NCBI GenBank assembly: GCA_020636355.1
Contig: JACJYB010000004.1
Span: forward strand, 1-64,000
Reading direction: 5' to 3'
From: Lewinellaceae bacterium
Lineage (GTDB): Bacteria; Bacteroidota; Bacteroidia; Chitinophagales; Saprospiraceae
Length of the DNA stretch: 64,000 nt
Below the pieces are notes generated by a model. That model did not search any database. It was given only the letters and a program-made list of their open reading frames with translations, and had not been told where the DNA came from. The position numbers and the translations under genes were made by a program. Below, piece by piece: positions 36,057 to 43,953 of the stretch (within the stretch, counting starts at the first letter, position 1; the number at the start of each line of letters is the position of its first letter).

Positions 36057-37058
36057 TCAATGCCGCCAAGTTTTTGTTTCCTCGATAGCCCGCCAAAACT
36101 CCTTCGTTGCGACGTACGGATCGGCGTTGATCATAAGATACAGCGATCCATTAGAATCGGGCACAACGACCGGCTTACCATTATCATCAATTCCGGTACA
36201 TCGCCAACGTTCCACACCGGTAAGATAATCCGGCCGCATCAACGGAATGGCAGCTGGCGTATCACCATCTTTTTCCATATAAACCGGAGGATGAACCGGG
36301 TGATGTTTTTCAAGCATCCAAATATAAAATGAAGTCGAAGGGATAACGCCATTTTCAAGATCCTGGCTAATCCTCAGCTTGCCTGTCAGAGGGCGTCCTT
36401 TAAGGAATACGTGGCTATAAGGTGTGTCATCTTCGGAATCTGAAATGGATACGCATCTGAATTTTCGGATGACAATGGCCCAGGCCCAGGAATCCAATCC
36501 AGCATTATACGTTTCATGTAATGTCCCAAAAATACCACAAACGACCACTCTATCTGCAATCTGTGGTTCCTGCAAGTAGGCATCTGCTATCGCCGTTAAC
36601 TGCCCTCCGGCAATTATGACAAGAGGCTTCTCCGGCGACGCTTGCATTGCAGCATGCACAATGACCTGGCCTGCGGCACTGTTTAAGGAAGGTGTATCCT
36701 CTATATGATTTGATTTGGGTCGCAATAAGGAGATAAACGGTCCGGCCGTCGCATCAGGCAAGTTAATCAACCCACTTTGCCTAGCTTTATCAATAATTTG
36801 CTGGCGCCCGGCAACGAACAAATCATATTCATTTTTATCTCCGCTATAGCTGGTAATTATACCTTTCAGATTAATACTACCGGCACTGGCCAACGAAAAT
36901 AAATACTCATCCGTGTACATGTCACGATGATCATCGTTATCATAAATTACCGGGCAATTCTTGTCAAAAGGAATTGTGTCGACAGCTTCGGTTGATGACG
37001 ATGACATCCAATATGCAAAAACGACAACCAGAGCAGGCAAGCAGAATAAAAGCTTCAT
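36057..37058 (-). CDS. Exported nucleoside-hydrolase-like protein
   Basis: The protein has 333 residues from ATG 37058 (MKLLFCLPALVVVFAYWMSS signal); upstream in-frame residues lack a signal. The mature part follows the nucleoside-hydrolase plan: VIYDNDDHRDMYTDEYLFSLA at the place of the DTDxxxDDxxA Ca site, LVIIAGGQLTAIADAYLQEP in place of the GPLTNIA helix, and YNAGLDSWAWAIV for the later active-site loop. The first Asp cluster deviates (DNDDHRD), so catalysis is uncertain. Related exported homologues occur in Bacteroidota and Planctomycetota. It is convergent with the gluzincin gene. Confidence 0.7.
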   Translation of the reverse strand: MKLLFCLPALVVVFAYWMSSSSTEAVDTIPFDKNCPVIYDNDDHRDMYTDEYLFSLASAGSINLKGIITSYSGDKNEYDLFVAGRQQIIDKARQSGLINLPDATAGPFISLLRPKSNHIEDTPSLNSAAGQVIVHAAMQASPEKPLVIIAGGQLTAIADAYLQEPQIADRVVVCGIFGTLHETYNAGLDSWAWAIVIRKFRCVSISDSEDDTPYSHVFLKGRPLTGKLRISQDLENGVIPSTSFYIWMLEKHHPVHPPVYMEKDGDTPAAIPLMRPDYLTGVERWRCTGIDDNGKPVVVPDSNGSLYLMINADPYVATKEFWRAIEETKTWRH

Positions 37059-37187
37059 CCGTCCAAATACTAATTGCCAATTTAACTCTTTAATACAAAA
37101 TACTACCTCAATGAACCAAAGGCAAGACAATACTATCCACCCTGCTGCATTTTATATTTGATTTCCATAATAAAATAAACACCTCAT

Positions 37188-37550
37188 GTGCCTAAGATAA
37201 AAGCAGACCGGAAAGCGCTGATAAGATGGAAAATATACATTGACCGGGCAAAAATGTATGTCGGCTATGTTCAGTTCCTGATGATCGCATTTGTCCTCCT
37301 GAAGGCCTACAAAGACAGCTTTTTGGGTAGGTTAATTTTTGATCATTTGGCCATATCGATCCCACTTATCCTAATCGTTTTTGTCCTGTTGTCCTTAATT
37401 GTTGGACGGGTTGATACCTTATTAGGATTACGGGAGGAGGAATTACGCAATTCTTCCTCCTCCAATCCGGTCATGCGGGATATCCAACAAAATCTGGAGG
37501 ATATAAAAAGGACATTGATAGAAATTGAATCTTCAACCAGGGCATCCTGA
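37188..37550 (+). CDS. Hypothetical two-helix membrane protein
   Basis: The 120-residue protein has a basic N-terminus, two membrane helices (AKMYVGYVQFLMIAFVLLKAY and LAISIPLILIVFVLLSLIVGR) and a charged coiled C-terminal tail (GLREEELRNSSSSNPVMRDIQQNLEDIKRTL). I do not recognise a family. It begins the co-directional run leading into the glycosyltransferases 228 bases downstream. Confidence 0.6.
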   Translation: MPKIKADRKALIRWKIYIDRAKMYVGYVQFLMIAFVLLKAYKDSFLGRLIFDHLAISIPLILIVFVLLSLIVGRVDTLLGLREEELRNSSSSNPVMRDIQQNLEDIKRTLIEIESSTRAS

Positions 37551-37777
37551 CCCAATATTGTCCCCAGAGCAATTCTGACTTTAGAGGGACACCAAGGCAG
37601 CATTTCAGCAGCGTGCCTCCGGGTCGATCCAATACCATTCGCGGAGAATGTTGAAGAAATCCTGTATTTAACCTCCAGCGGGTCTTCAGGATCACCTGTC
37701 CCTGATCCGACAACTGGCCGTCAAACACTATAATGTCGTGGTCAGAAAGACTACTTTTGCAAGCGAATGCAGAGAAG

Positions 37778-38467
37778 ATGCGCATTGATGTGATCATACC
37801 GGCCTATAATGAAGAAAAGTCGATCGGGCTGGTGCTGAAAGACATGCCTTGGTCTCTGGTCCGGGAAGTTATCGTATGCAACAATGCCAGTTCTGACCGC
37901 ACGGCCGAAGTTGCCCAAAAGCTGGGTGCAACGGTTTTGACGGAAACGCGGAAAGGTTATGGCAGTGCCTGCCTCAAAGGAATCTCATACCTAAAATTAA
38001 AACCAGCAGCCGAGCAACCGGACTTGGTGGTCTTTCTGGATGCCGATTACAGCGATCATCCGGAGGAAATGCCTTTATTGGTGGAGCCTATTCTCCATGA
38101 TGGAATGGATCTCGTGATCGGTTCCCGCGCGTTGGGGAATCTGGAACCTGGTTCCATGCAGCCGCAGCAGATCTTTGGAAATTGGCTGGCTACCACCCTG
38201 ATCCGGATGATTTACAGGTATCATTTTACCGACCTGGGACCGTTCCGGGCCATCCGGTGGGATAAATTGCAGGCACTTGAGATGGCAGATCCTAACTTTG
38301 GCTGGACTGTAGAAATGCAGGTAAAAGCTGCCAAGCATCAATTCCGATGTACAGAGGTGCCGGTATCTTACCGCCGGCGCGTGGGTATATCCAAAGTCTC
38401 CGGCACCCTTAAGGGGACTTTTCTGGCCGGGCAGAAGATCTTGTGGACGATATTTAAGCTGATGTAA
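37778..38467 (+). CDS. Family 2 glycosyltransferase, polyprenyl-phosphate sugar synthase-like
   Basis: The protein has 229 residues from ATG 37778, immediately before MRIDVIIPAYNEEKSIGLV. The GT-A fold shows IPAYNEE, CNNASSDRT (first Asp region), GSACLKGI and VVFLDADYSDHPEEM (DxD-like metal site). GSRALGNLEPGSM and RAIRWDKL match the dolichyl-phosphate mannose / glucose synthase-like group. No C-terminal membrane helices are present, so it may act at the membrane surface. Its stop overlaps the next start by one base (TAATG). It plausibly makes a lipid-linked sugar for the GT-C enzyme encoded after the repeat array. Confidence 0.87.
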   Translation: MRIDVIIPAYNEEKSIGLVLKDMPWSLVREVIVCNNASSDRTAEVAQKLGATVLTETRKGYGSACLKGISYLKLKPAAEQPDLVVFLDADYSDHPEEMPLLVEPILHDGMDLVIGSRALGNLEPGSMQPQQIFGNWLATTLIRMIYRYHFTDLGPFRAIRWDKLQALEMADPNFGWTVEMQVKAAKHQFRCTEVPVSYRRRVGISKVSGTLKGTFLAGQKILWTIFKLM

Positions 38468-39951
38468 TGGTTTGGTGGACCTGGATCGGATATATTTTGG
38501 TTGGCTTTTATGCCCTGGCCTTGTTTTATGTACTGGTATTCTGTTTGTCTCAACTGCATTTGTTGTGGCTGTACGCAAAGCATCAACAGCGCCCGTCGCA
38601 GAGCCCGCCGCCTCCGCCGCCCAGGTGGCCTCCGGTCACGGTCCAACTACCTATCTATAATGAAATGTATGTCGTCGAGCGACTCATACGCAACATCATG
38701 ATGCTGGATTATCCGCGGGACCTTCTGGAAGTACAGGTTCTGGACGATTCCAATGACGAGACGGTAGCGATTGCCGCGCGCATCGTCCAGGAATATCGCT
38801 TACAGGGATATCACATCCGGCATATCCAGCGACCAGAAAGGCAGGGCTACAAAGCAGGAGCGCTGCAATACGGTTTGGAGCAGGCTACCGGCGAATACAT
38901 TGCGATTTTTGACGCCGATTTTCTACCTACTCCGGATTTTTTACGGCAGACAATACCCTGGTTTACCAATGCAAACGTGGGTGTTGTGCAGACGCGCTGG
39001 GAGCACCTCAATGAATCCTACTCTCTGATCACAGCCTTGCAGGCATTCCAGTTGAATGTGCATTTTTCAGTGGAACAAACAGGGCGGCAGGAAGGACAAT
39101 ATTTGTTGCAATTCAATGGTACAGGAGGGATCTGGAGACGACAGACCATCATTGATGCAGGTGGCTGGCAGCCCGATACGCTTACTGAAGATCTCGATCT
39201 CAGTTACCGGGCGCAGCTGAAAGGTTGGAAAATCCAGTATTTGGAAAACCTGGGGTCACCCGCCGAACTCCCTGCCGAGATGAATGGACTCAAATCCCAG
39301 CAACACCGCTGGATGAAGGGCGGCGCAGAGACGGCCAAAAAGAACCTACCCCGCGTGTGGGAATCCGCATTACCACTGAGTAAAAAGATTCATGCCACCC
39401 TGCATCTGATGGCCAGCGCTATTTTCGTGTTTGTTTTTATGATCGGGGTTTTCAGTGTTCCGGTATTGTTTCTTACCCGGTTCCTGGGTATTAACATTCA
39501 ATATTTTGCCTGGTTTCTGACAGGGATGCTAGCCGTTGTAGCCGTTTATTTCGCAGGCAATGTTACCACAGGCTGGTCGCAGGGTTCATGGGGCAGGAAA
39601 GTCCTGAAGTTTTTGGTTTTGTTCCCGGTATTTCTTTCTTTGTCGATGGGCTTGTCTTTGCACAACTCGGTGGCTGTGTTTCAGGGATGGCTAGGCCGTA
39701 AATCTTCATTCGTGCGCACCCCCAAATTTAATATCAGAAGTCTTACCGATTCGTTCCGTAACCATCGATATCTGGCACATTCCATTTCTGGCCTGACCGT
39801 TTGGGAAGGTGTTTTGACCCTCTATTTTTTGGCCGCTGTGGGATTAGGGATCTATTTTGGCATCACCTCGTTTATTATTTTTCATGTGATGCTAGCCTTC
39901 GGTTATGGGATGATCTTCTATTATTCATTGCGTCATCTGGAGGTTAGGTAA
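38467..39951 (+). CDS. Processive family 2 glycosyltransferase (cellulose-synthase-like)
   Basis: A 494-residue membrane enzyme. It begins with a membrane helix (WIGYILVGFYALALFYVLVFC), then the cytoplasmic GT2 domain: VQLPIYNE, VLDDSNDET (D), AIFDADFLP (DxD), TEDLDLSYR (TED) and QQHRWMKGG (QxxRW) - the full processive set. The C-terminal half has about five to six helices. A run of six prolines (SPPPPPPRW) links the first helix to the catalytic domain, likely an EF-P-dependent stretch. Relatives are the CESA_CaSu_A2-like enzymes that elongate beta-glycans or glycolipids. Product unknown. Confidence 0.9.
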   Translation: MVWWTWIGYILVGFYALALFYVLVFCLSQLHLLWLYAKHQQRPSQSPPPPPPRWPPVTVQLPIYNEMYVVERLIRNIMMLDYPRDLLEVQVLDDSNDETVAIAARIVQEYRLQGYHIRHIQRPERQGYKAGALQYGLEQATGEYIAIFDADFLPTPDFLRQTIPWFTNANVGVVQTRWEHLNESYSLITALQAFQLNVHFSVEQTGRQEGQYLLQFNGTGGIWRRQTIIDAGGWQPDTLTEDLDLSYRAQLKGWKIQYLENLGSPAELPAEMNGLKSQQHRWMKGGAETAKKNLPRVWESALPLSKKIHATLHLMASAIFVFVFMIGVFSVPVLFLTRFLGINIQYFAWFLTGMLAVVAVYFAGNVTTGWSQGSWGRKVLKFLVLFPVFLSLSMGLSLHNSVAVFQGWLGRKSSFVRTPKFNIRSLTDSFRNHRYLAHSISGLTVWEGVLTLYFLAAVGLGIYFGITSFIIFHVMLAFGYGMIFYYSLRHLEVR

Positions 39952-39969
39952 TGCAAGCGATTTTATATG

Positions 39970-40826
39970 CGGCCCCGATGGGGCCGGGTATAATACCTAA
40001 TAATCCAGGCTAACAATATTTGGTCCCGATGGGACCGGGTTCCGATTGAATTCTGAGGTGATCGCTGTTTGGTCCTGATGGCCCACTGGAATATGCCTGA
40101 AAATCCAGGCTAACAATATCTGTTCCCGACGGGGCCGGGATCCGAATTTTTTTCTGAGGTGATCGCGGTTTGGTCCCGATGGCACCCGGGAATAACACCT
40201 GAAAATCCAGGCTAACCGAATCTGGTCCCGATGAGACCGGGTCCCGAAATGATTTCTGAGGTGATCGCAGTTTGGTCCCGATGGGACCGGGTTCCGATTG
40301 AATTCTGAGGTGATCACTTTTTTGTCCCGATGAGGCTCTGGAATATACCTGAAAATCCAGGCTAACCGGATTTGGCATCGATAGGACCGGGTTCCGAATT
40401 GATTTCTGAGGTGATCACGGTTTGCTCCCGATGGCCCCCGGGAATATGCCTGAAATTCCAGGCTAACCGGATTTGGCATCGATGGGACCGGGTTCCGAAT
40501 TGATTTCTGAGGTGATCACGGTTTGCTCCCGATGGCCCCCGGGAATAATTCCTGAAATTCCAGGCTAACCGGATTTGGCATCGATAGGACCGGGTTCCGA
40601 ATTGATTTCTGAGGTGATCACGGTTTGCTCCCGATGGCCCACTGGAATATTCCTGAAATTCCAGGCTAACCGGATTTGGCATCGATGGGACCGGGATCCG
40701 AATTTTTTCTGAGGTGATCGCAGTTTGGTCCCGATGAGGGCCGGGAATAATACCTGAAAATCCTGGCGTACCGGAATTGGTCCCGATGGGACCGGGTTTA
40801 CGCGGAATATCTGAGGTGATCGCGGT
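39970..40826. repeat. 101-bp-period tandem hairpin array
   Basis: A non-coding array in the gap 39952-40943. The word CTGAGGTGATC recurs at 40053, 40154, 40256, 40305, 40406, 40507, 40609, 40709 and 40811: intervals 101, 102, 49, 101, 101, 102, 100, 102. Each full unit has half A (GGTCCCGATGGGACCGGG, then TTCCGAATTGATTT, then CTGAGGTGATC, about 49 bases) and half B (GGTCCCGATGGCCCCCGGGA, then CCTGAAATTCCAGG and CTAACCGGAT, about 52 bases). The 49-base step is an A half doubled without its B. Strong inverted repeats (GGTCCC-GAT-GGGACC; CCTG-N6-CAGG) recur throughout. A last A half ends near 40826. Confidence 0.92.
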
Positions 40827-40943
40827 GATGCTGTTTTTGAAAGGACCTGGTATATCTCGTGGAAAATCATAAAATTAATCGCCAAGGGGTCCGAAATTAT
40901 ATACCTTTCAACCGCGGGGATAACATTCCCCGGCACAATCCCC

Positions 40944-42299
40944 ATGCTTACATCAAACAAAAATAATCCGATCCATAACGCCAACCGCATGATGGGAATC
41001 GCTGCCGGGTTGATCTGGCTGGCAGGTATCGGATGGCTCGGTTATTTTTCGGAACAGACTCATTTTTATGGCATCCTGGCCGGCTATGCGGTGGCATTCG
41101 GTGCATTTGGTTGGTTATTGGGGTTACCCAGGGAGAGTCTATCCATCCGGTTTACGATCCTCTTGGCAATATTCGGCAGACTGCTTTTAGTGGGAAGTGT
41201 TCCTTTGTTATCCAATGACATTTACCGGTTTTTATGGGATGGCCTGCGCTGGCTGGATGGGGCTAATGCATATGTCGGAACTCCGACGCAGGTGATCACT
41301 ATCTTCGCCCGTGATCCAAGCTATGCCAACTTGTATCCACTCCTAAATTCGCCGGATTATTATTCTGTTTACCCACCCCTGCTCCAGATCCTCTTTATCC
41401 CGGCTGCGATCCTATGGCGCTCAACGGGCTCGTTGATCGCAGCGGCTTTAGTCCTGCGCATCTTTCTTTTATTTGGCGATCTGGCTACCTGGGTCGGCAT
41501 GAAGCAGCTAAAAATACCCATTCATAGACGATGGTGGTATTTTCTGAATCCTCTGGTCGTGGTAGAGGTGTTTGGCAATCTGCATGCAGAAGGAATAATG
41601 GTTGGCTTTCTGGCACTAGGTCTGGGGTGGCTCGCACAACGAAAGGATGTTCTGGTTTCCGGATGGGCATTTGCTGCTTCGTTAAGTACAAAATTGGTCA
41701 CAGCCATATTTGGACCTATCCTTTTACTGACTGTAAAACCCCTTAAGCGGATGACCTGGCTGATGGTTGCCGCCGGGTGTACCCTGATCCTTGCCATTCC
41801 ACTCATCAGCGCTTTGTGGAAAGGCGGGTTTCTGGACAGTCTCGATCTCTACTTCCGGAAATTTGAGTTCAATGCCGGGTTGTATTACCTGGCAAGAAGT
41901 ATCGGTCAGGCATTTACTGGTTTTAACCCCATTGCTTACATCGGCCCCGGACTTGCGCTCATTGGGGCTTTATGCATCCTTATCATTGCCTTCTGGCCAC
42001 GCAAACGCACCGTAGCACACCTACAGGAAGGCTTGGTATGGACCATGATGGCTTATCTCCTGACCACGACGACACTCCATCCCTGGTACCTGGTCACCCT
42101 GGTCTTCACCGGAGTTCTGGCCGGCAGGAGATTTCCACTAGCCTGGAGTTTTTTGGCCGTTTTCAGTTACAGTCATTATCTCCATGGCGATTTCCACGAA
42201 CGCTTTATTTGGATAGGGGCTGAATACGCTTTACTACTGGCAGCTGTCATAAGCGATTATTGGACACCGGAGTCGACCAGGATGGAAAAGGTAGCCTAA
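40944..42299 (+). CDS. GT-C membrane glycosyltransferase (mannosyltransferase-like)
   Basis: A 451-residue polytopic protein with about 11-12 helices. The first large loop has PLLSNDIYRFLWDGLRWLDGANAY, the GT-C catalytic motif (DIYRYxWDG) of the GT87 / MptB-like, polyprenyl-phosphate-sugar-dependent group, followed by SVYPPLLQILF. HAEGIMVGFLALGL and KLVTAIFGPILLL are further family words. It uses a lipid-phosphate sugar donor on the periplasmic side, so it may consume the product of the GT2 at 37778. The gene begins 117 bases after the repeat array and is co-directional with the glycosyltransferases. Confidence 0.85.
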   Translation: MLTSNKNNPIHNANRMMGIAAGLIWLAGIGWLGYFSEQTHFYGILAGYAVAFGAFGWLLGLPRESLSIRFTILLAIFGRLLLVGSVPLLSNDIYRFLWDGLRWLDGANAYVGTPTQVITIFARDPSYANLYPLLNSPDYYSVYPPLLQILFIPAAILWRSTGSLIAAALVLRIFLLFGDLATWVGMKQLKIPIHRRWWYFLNPLVVVEVFGNLHAEGIMVGFLALGLGWLAQRKDVLVSGWAFAASLSTKLVTAIFGPILLLTVKPLKRMTWLMVAAGCTLILAIPLISALWKGGFLDSLDLYFRKFEFNAGLYYLARSIGQAFTGFNPIAYIGPGLALIGALCILIIAFWPRKRTVAHLQEGLVWTMMAYLLTTTTLHPWYLVTLVFTGVLAGRRFPLAWSFLAVFSYSHYLHGDFHERFIWIGAEYALLLAAVISDYWTPESTRMEKVA

Positions 42300-42386
42300 C
42301 GAAAAGCGAAAAGACCTAAACACGCTGGCCTGTCAATACCTTTACTTCTGAATTAAACGTTTATTTTGCATTGATTTCAAGCCGGA

Positions 42387-43904
42387 ATGGATTTTCAAAA
42401 ACAACACCTATCTACATCCCTGAGCCCTTTGCGGTTCGTTTTGATGCTGGCCTTCGCAGCCATCCTGGCCTGGTGGAGCAGTGGGTGCTTTAAGATTGAT
42501 TACTACACCCACAACGACGCCTTTTTGACGTTTTCAAAAGATACACTACGGTTTGACACGGTGTTTACTGATGTAGGAAGTGCAACCAGATCGATAAGGA
42601 TCCGGAATCCCTACGATCAATTTATCCGGATCAGCCGGATAGCCCTGGAACGTGGACGTGCCAGTAAATTTCGCATTAATGTTGACGGAATAAGCTATCC
42701 GGACGGAATCGCTGAGAATGTGGAGATCTGGCCCAAAGACAGCATCTGGGTTTTTGTAGAAGTTACTATCAATCCTGATGAACCGCTTTCTGTCAGCCCT
42801 TTTATCCTTGATGAAGACCTTCAGATCGAGACGAATGGCAATCAACAGAAAGTGGTTCTGGAAGCCTGGGGACAAAATGCCAATTACATACCGAACAACC
42901 AATTTAAGGGCAAATTAGCCGTACTATCCTGTAACCTGGAACAGGAGAGCTGGGATGATCCCCGGCCTTATGTGCTTTATGGCGCACTTTTCATCGACAG
43001 TTGTACCCTTCACCTGCCACCCGGAACCCGTATTTATGTGCACGGAGGAATCGCCCGCAATGATCTCGGCATTTACAACGACGGGCTTATCTGGACCCTG
43101 GCTCAGGGCAAGATCGTCAGTGAAGGTACGGTCGACGAACCGGTCATCATCCAGGGAGATCGCCTGGAACCGGAATTCGCGGAAATACCGGGTCAGTGGG
43201 GAGGCATCCGACTCGGAGCAGGCAGTAAAGGCAATCAATTCCAATACACCACCATCAAGAACTCCATTGTAGGCATCCGTGCCGATTCGGCGTCCAGCCT
43301 GACGCTGGCCAATGTGCGCATTTACAACAATGCGAACATTGGGCTCCTGGGAGAACGTGCTTCCATCCAGGCCTCCAATTCACTTTTTTACAACCAGGGC
43401 GCCCAGTCGGTTGCATTTACTTACGGAGGCAATTACCAATTTGATTATTGCACGATCGCGTCCTACGGCAATACATCCGATGCCGTCTACATGGATAATT
43501 TCCGGTGCCTGAATGATGAGTGTTCTTCAGTTACCATCTACCGGCTCATAGCCAATTGGCGAAACTGCATCATTACCGGTTCCGGAACCGATGAACTCAA
43601 TATGGTGGATGCAACCAATGGCAAGGAACCATTCGCCTGGGAAGTCCTGTTTGCAAATTGTGTCGTAAGGGTCAAGGACCTCCTGGATGATTATCCTAAT
43701 TTTTTATCCCAATGCCGGGATTGTGTTGAAAACAAAGAATACACCGACCCCCTCTTTGTAAATATTGACATGGCGCAATATCAATTGGATACCTTGTCCA
43801 TTGCCCAGGGAAAAGCGAAGCCATTACCAGGCATTACCGGTGATATTGATGACCAACCCAGGGATAGTGCACCAGATATCGGGTGTTATGAACGACAGGA
43901 ATAA
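42387..43904 (+). CDS. Right-handed beta-helix lipoprotein
   Basis: The 505-residue protein has a signal and lipobox (ILAWWSSGC). Residues about 40-150 form a beta-sandwich (DTVFTDVGSATRSIRIRNPYDQFIRI, an ASPM/SPD-2-Hydin-like pattern). From about 190 to 440 follow repeated beta-helix rungs with Asn/Ile ladders (PPGTRIYVHGGIARND, GTVDEPVIIQGDRLEPEF, NQFQYTTIKNSIVGIRADS). It ends in PGITGDIDDQPRDSAPDIGCYE, a common closing motif of Bacteroidota parallel beta-helix proteins (right-handed beta-helix, choice-of-anchor type). It is probably surface-exposed and may bind or cleave polysaccharide; catalysis is unproven. Confidence 0.85.
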   Translation: MDFQKQHLSTSLSPLRFVLMLAFAAILAWWSSGCFKIDYYTHNDAFLTFSKDTLRFDTVFTDVGSATRSIRIRNPYDQFIRISRIALERGRASKFRINVDGISYPDGIAENVEIWPKDSIWVFVEVTINPDEPLSVSPFILDEDLQIETNGNQQKVVLEAWGQNANYIPNNQFKGKLAVLSCNLEQESWDDPRPYVLYGALFIDSCTLHLPPGTRIYVHGGIARNDLGIYNDGLIWTLAQGKIVSEGTVDEPVIIQGDRLEPEFAEIPGQWGGIRLGAGSKGNQFQYTTIKNSIVGIRADSASSLTLANVRIYNNANIGLLGERASIQASNSLFYNQGAQSVAFTYGGNYQFDYCTIASYGNTSDAVYMDNFRCLNDECSSVTIYRLIANWRNCIITGSGTDELNMVDATNGKEPFAWEVLFANCVVRVKDLLDDYPNFLSQCRDCVENKEYTDPLFVNIDMAQYQLDTLSIAQGKAKPLPGITGDIDDQPRDSAPDIGCYERQE

Positions 43905-43953
43905 ATGCTAGAACCTTTTTCGAGTTATCCCCCCGATAAAACGAATGATTGAC

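Noticed and set aside
39970..40826. CRISPR array
   Set aside because: There are no unique spacers between constant repeats; both halves of the unit recur with similar divergence, and no cas genes are present.
39997..40990. Three long minus-strand ORFs rich in GPSGANRDHLRNQFG-type repeats
   Set aside because: They are generated by the 101-bp DNA repeat. Because 101 is not divisible by three, the same peptide word reappears in all three frames, which would not be the case for a real repeat protein. No start or signal is credible.
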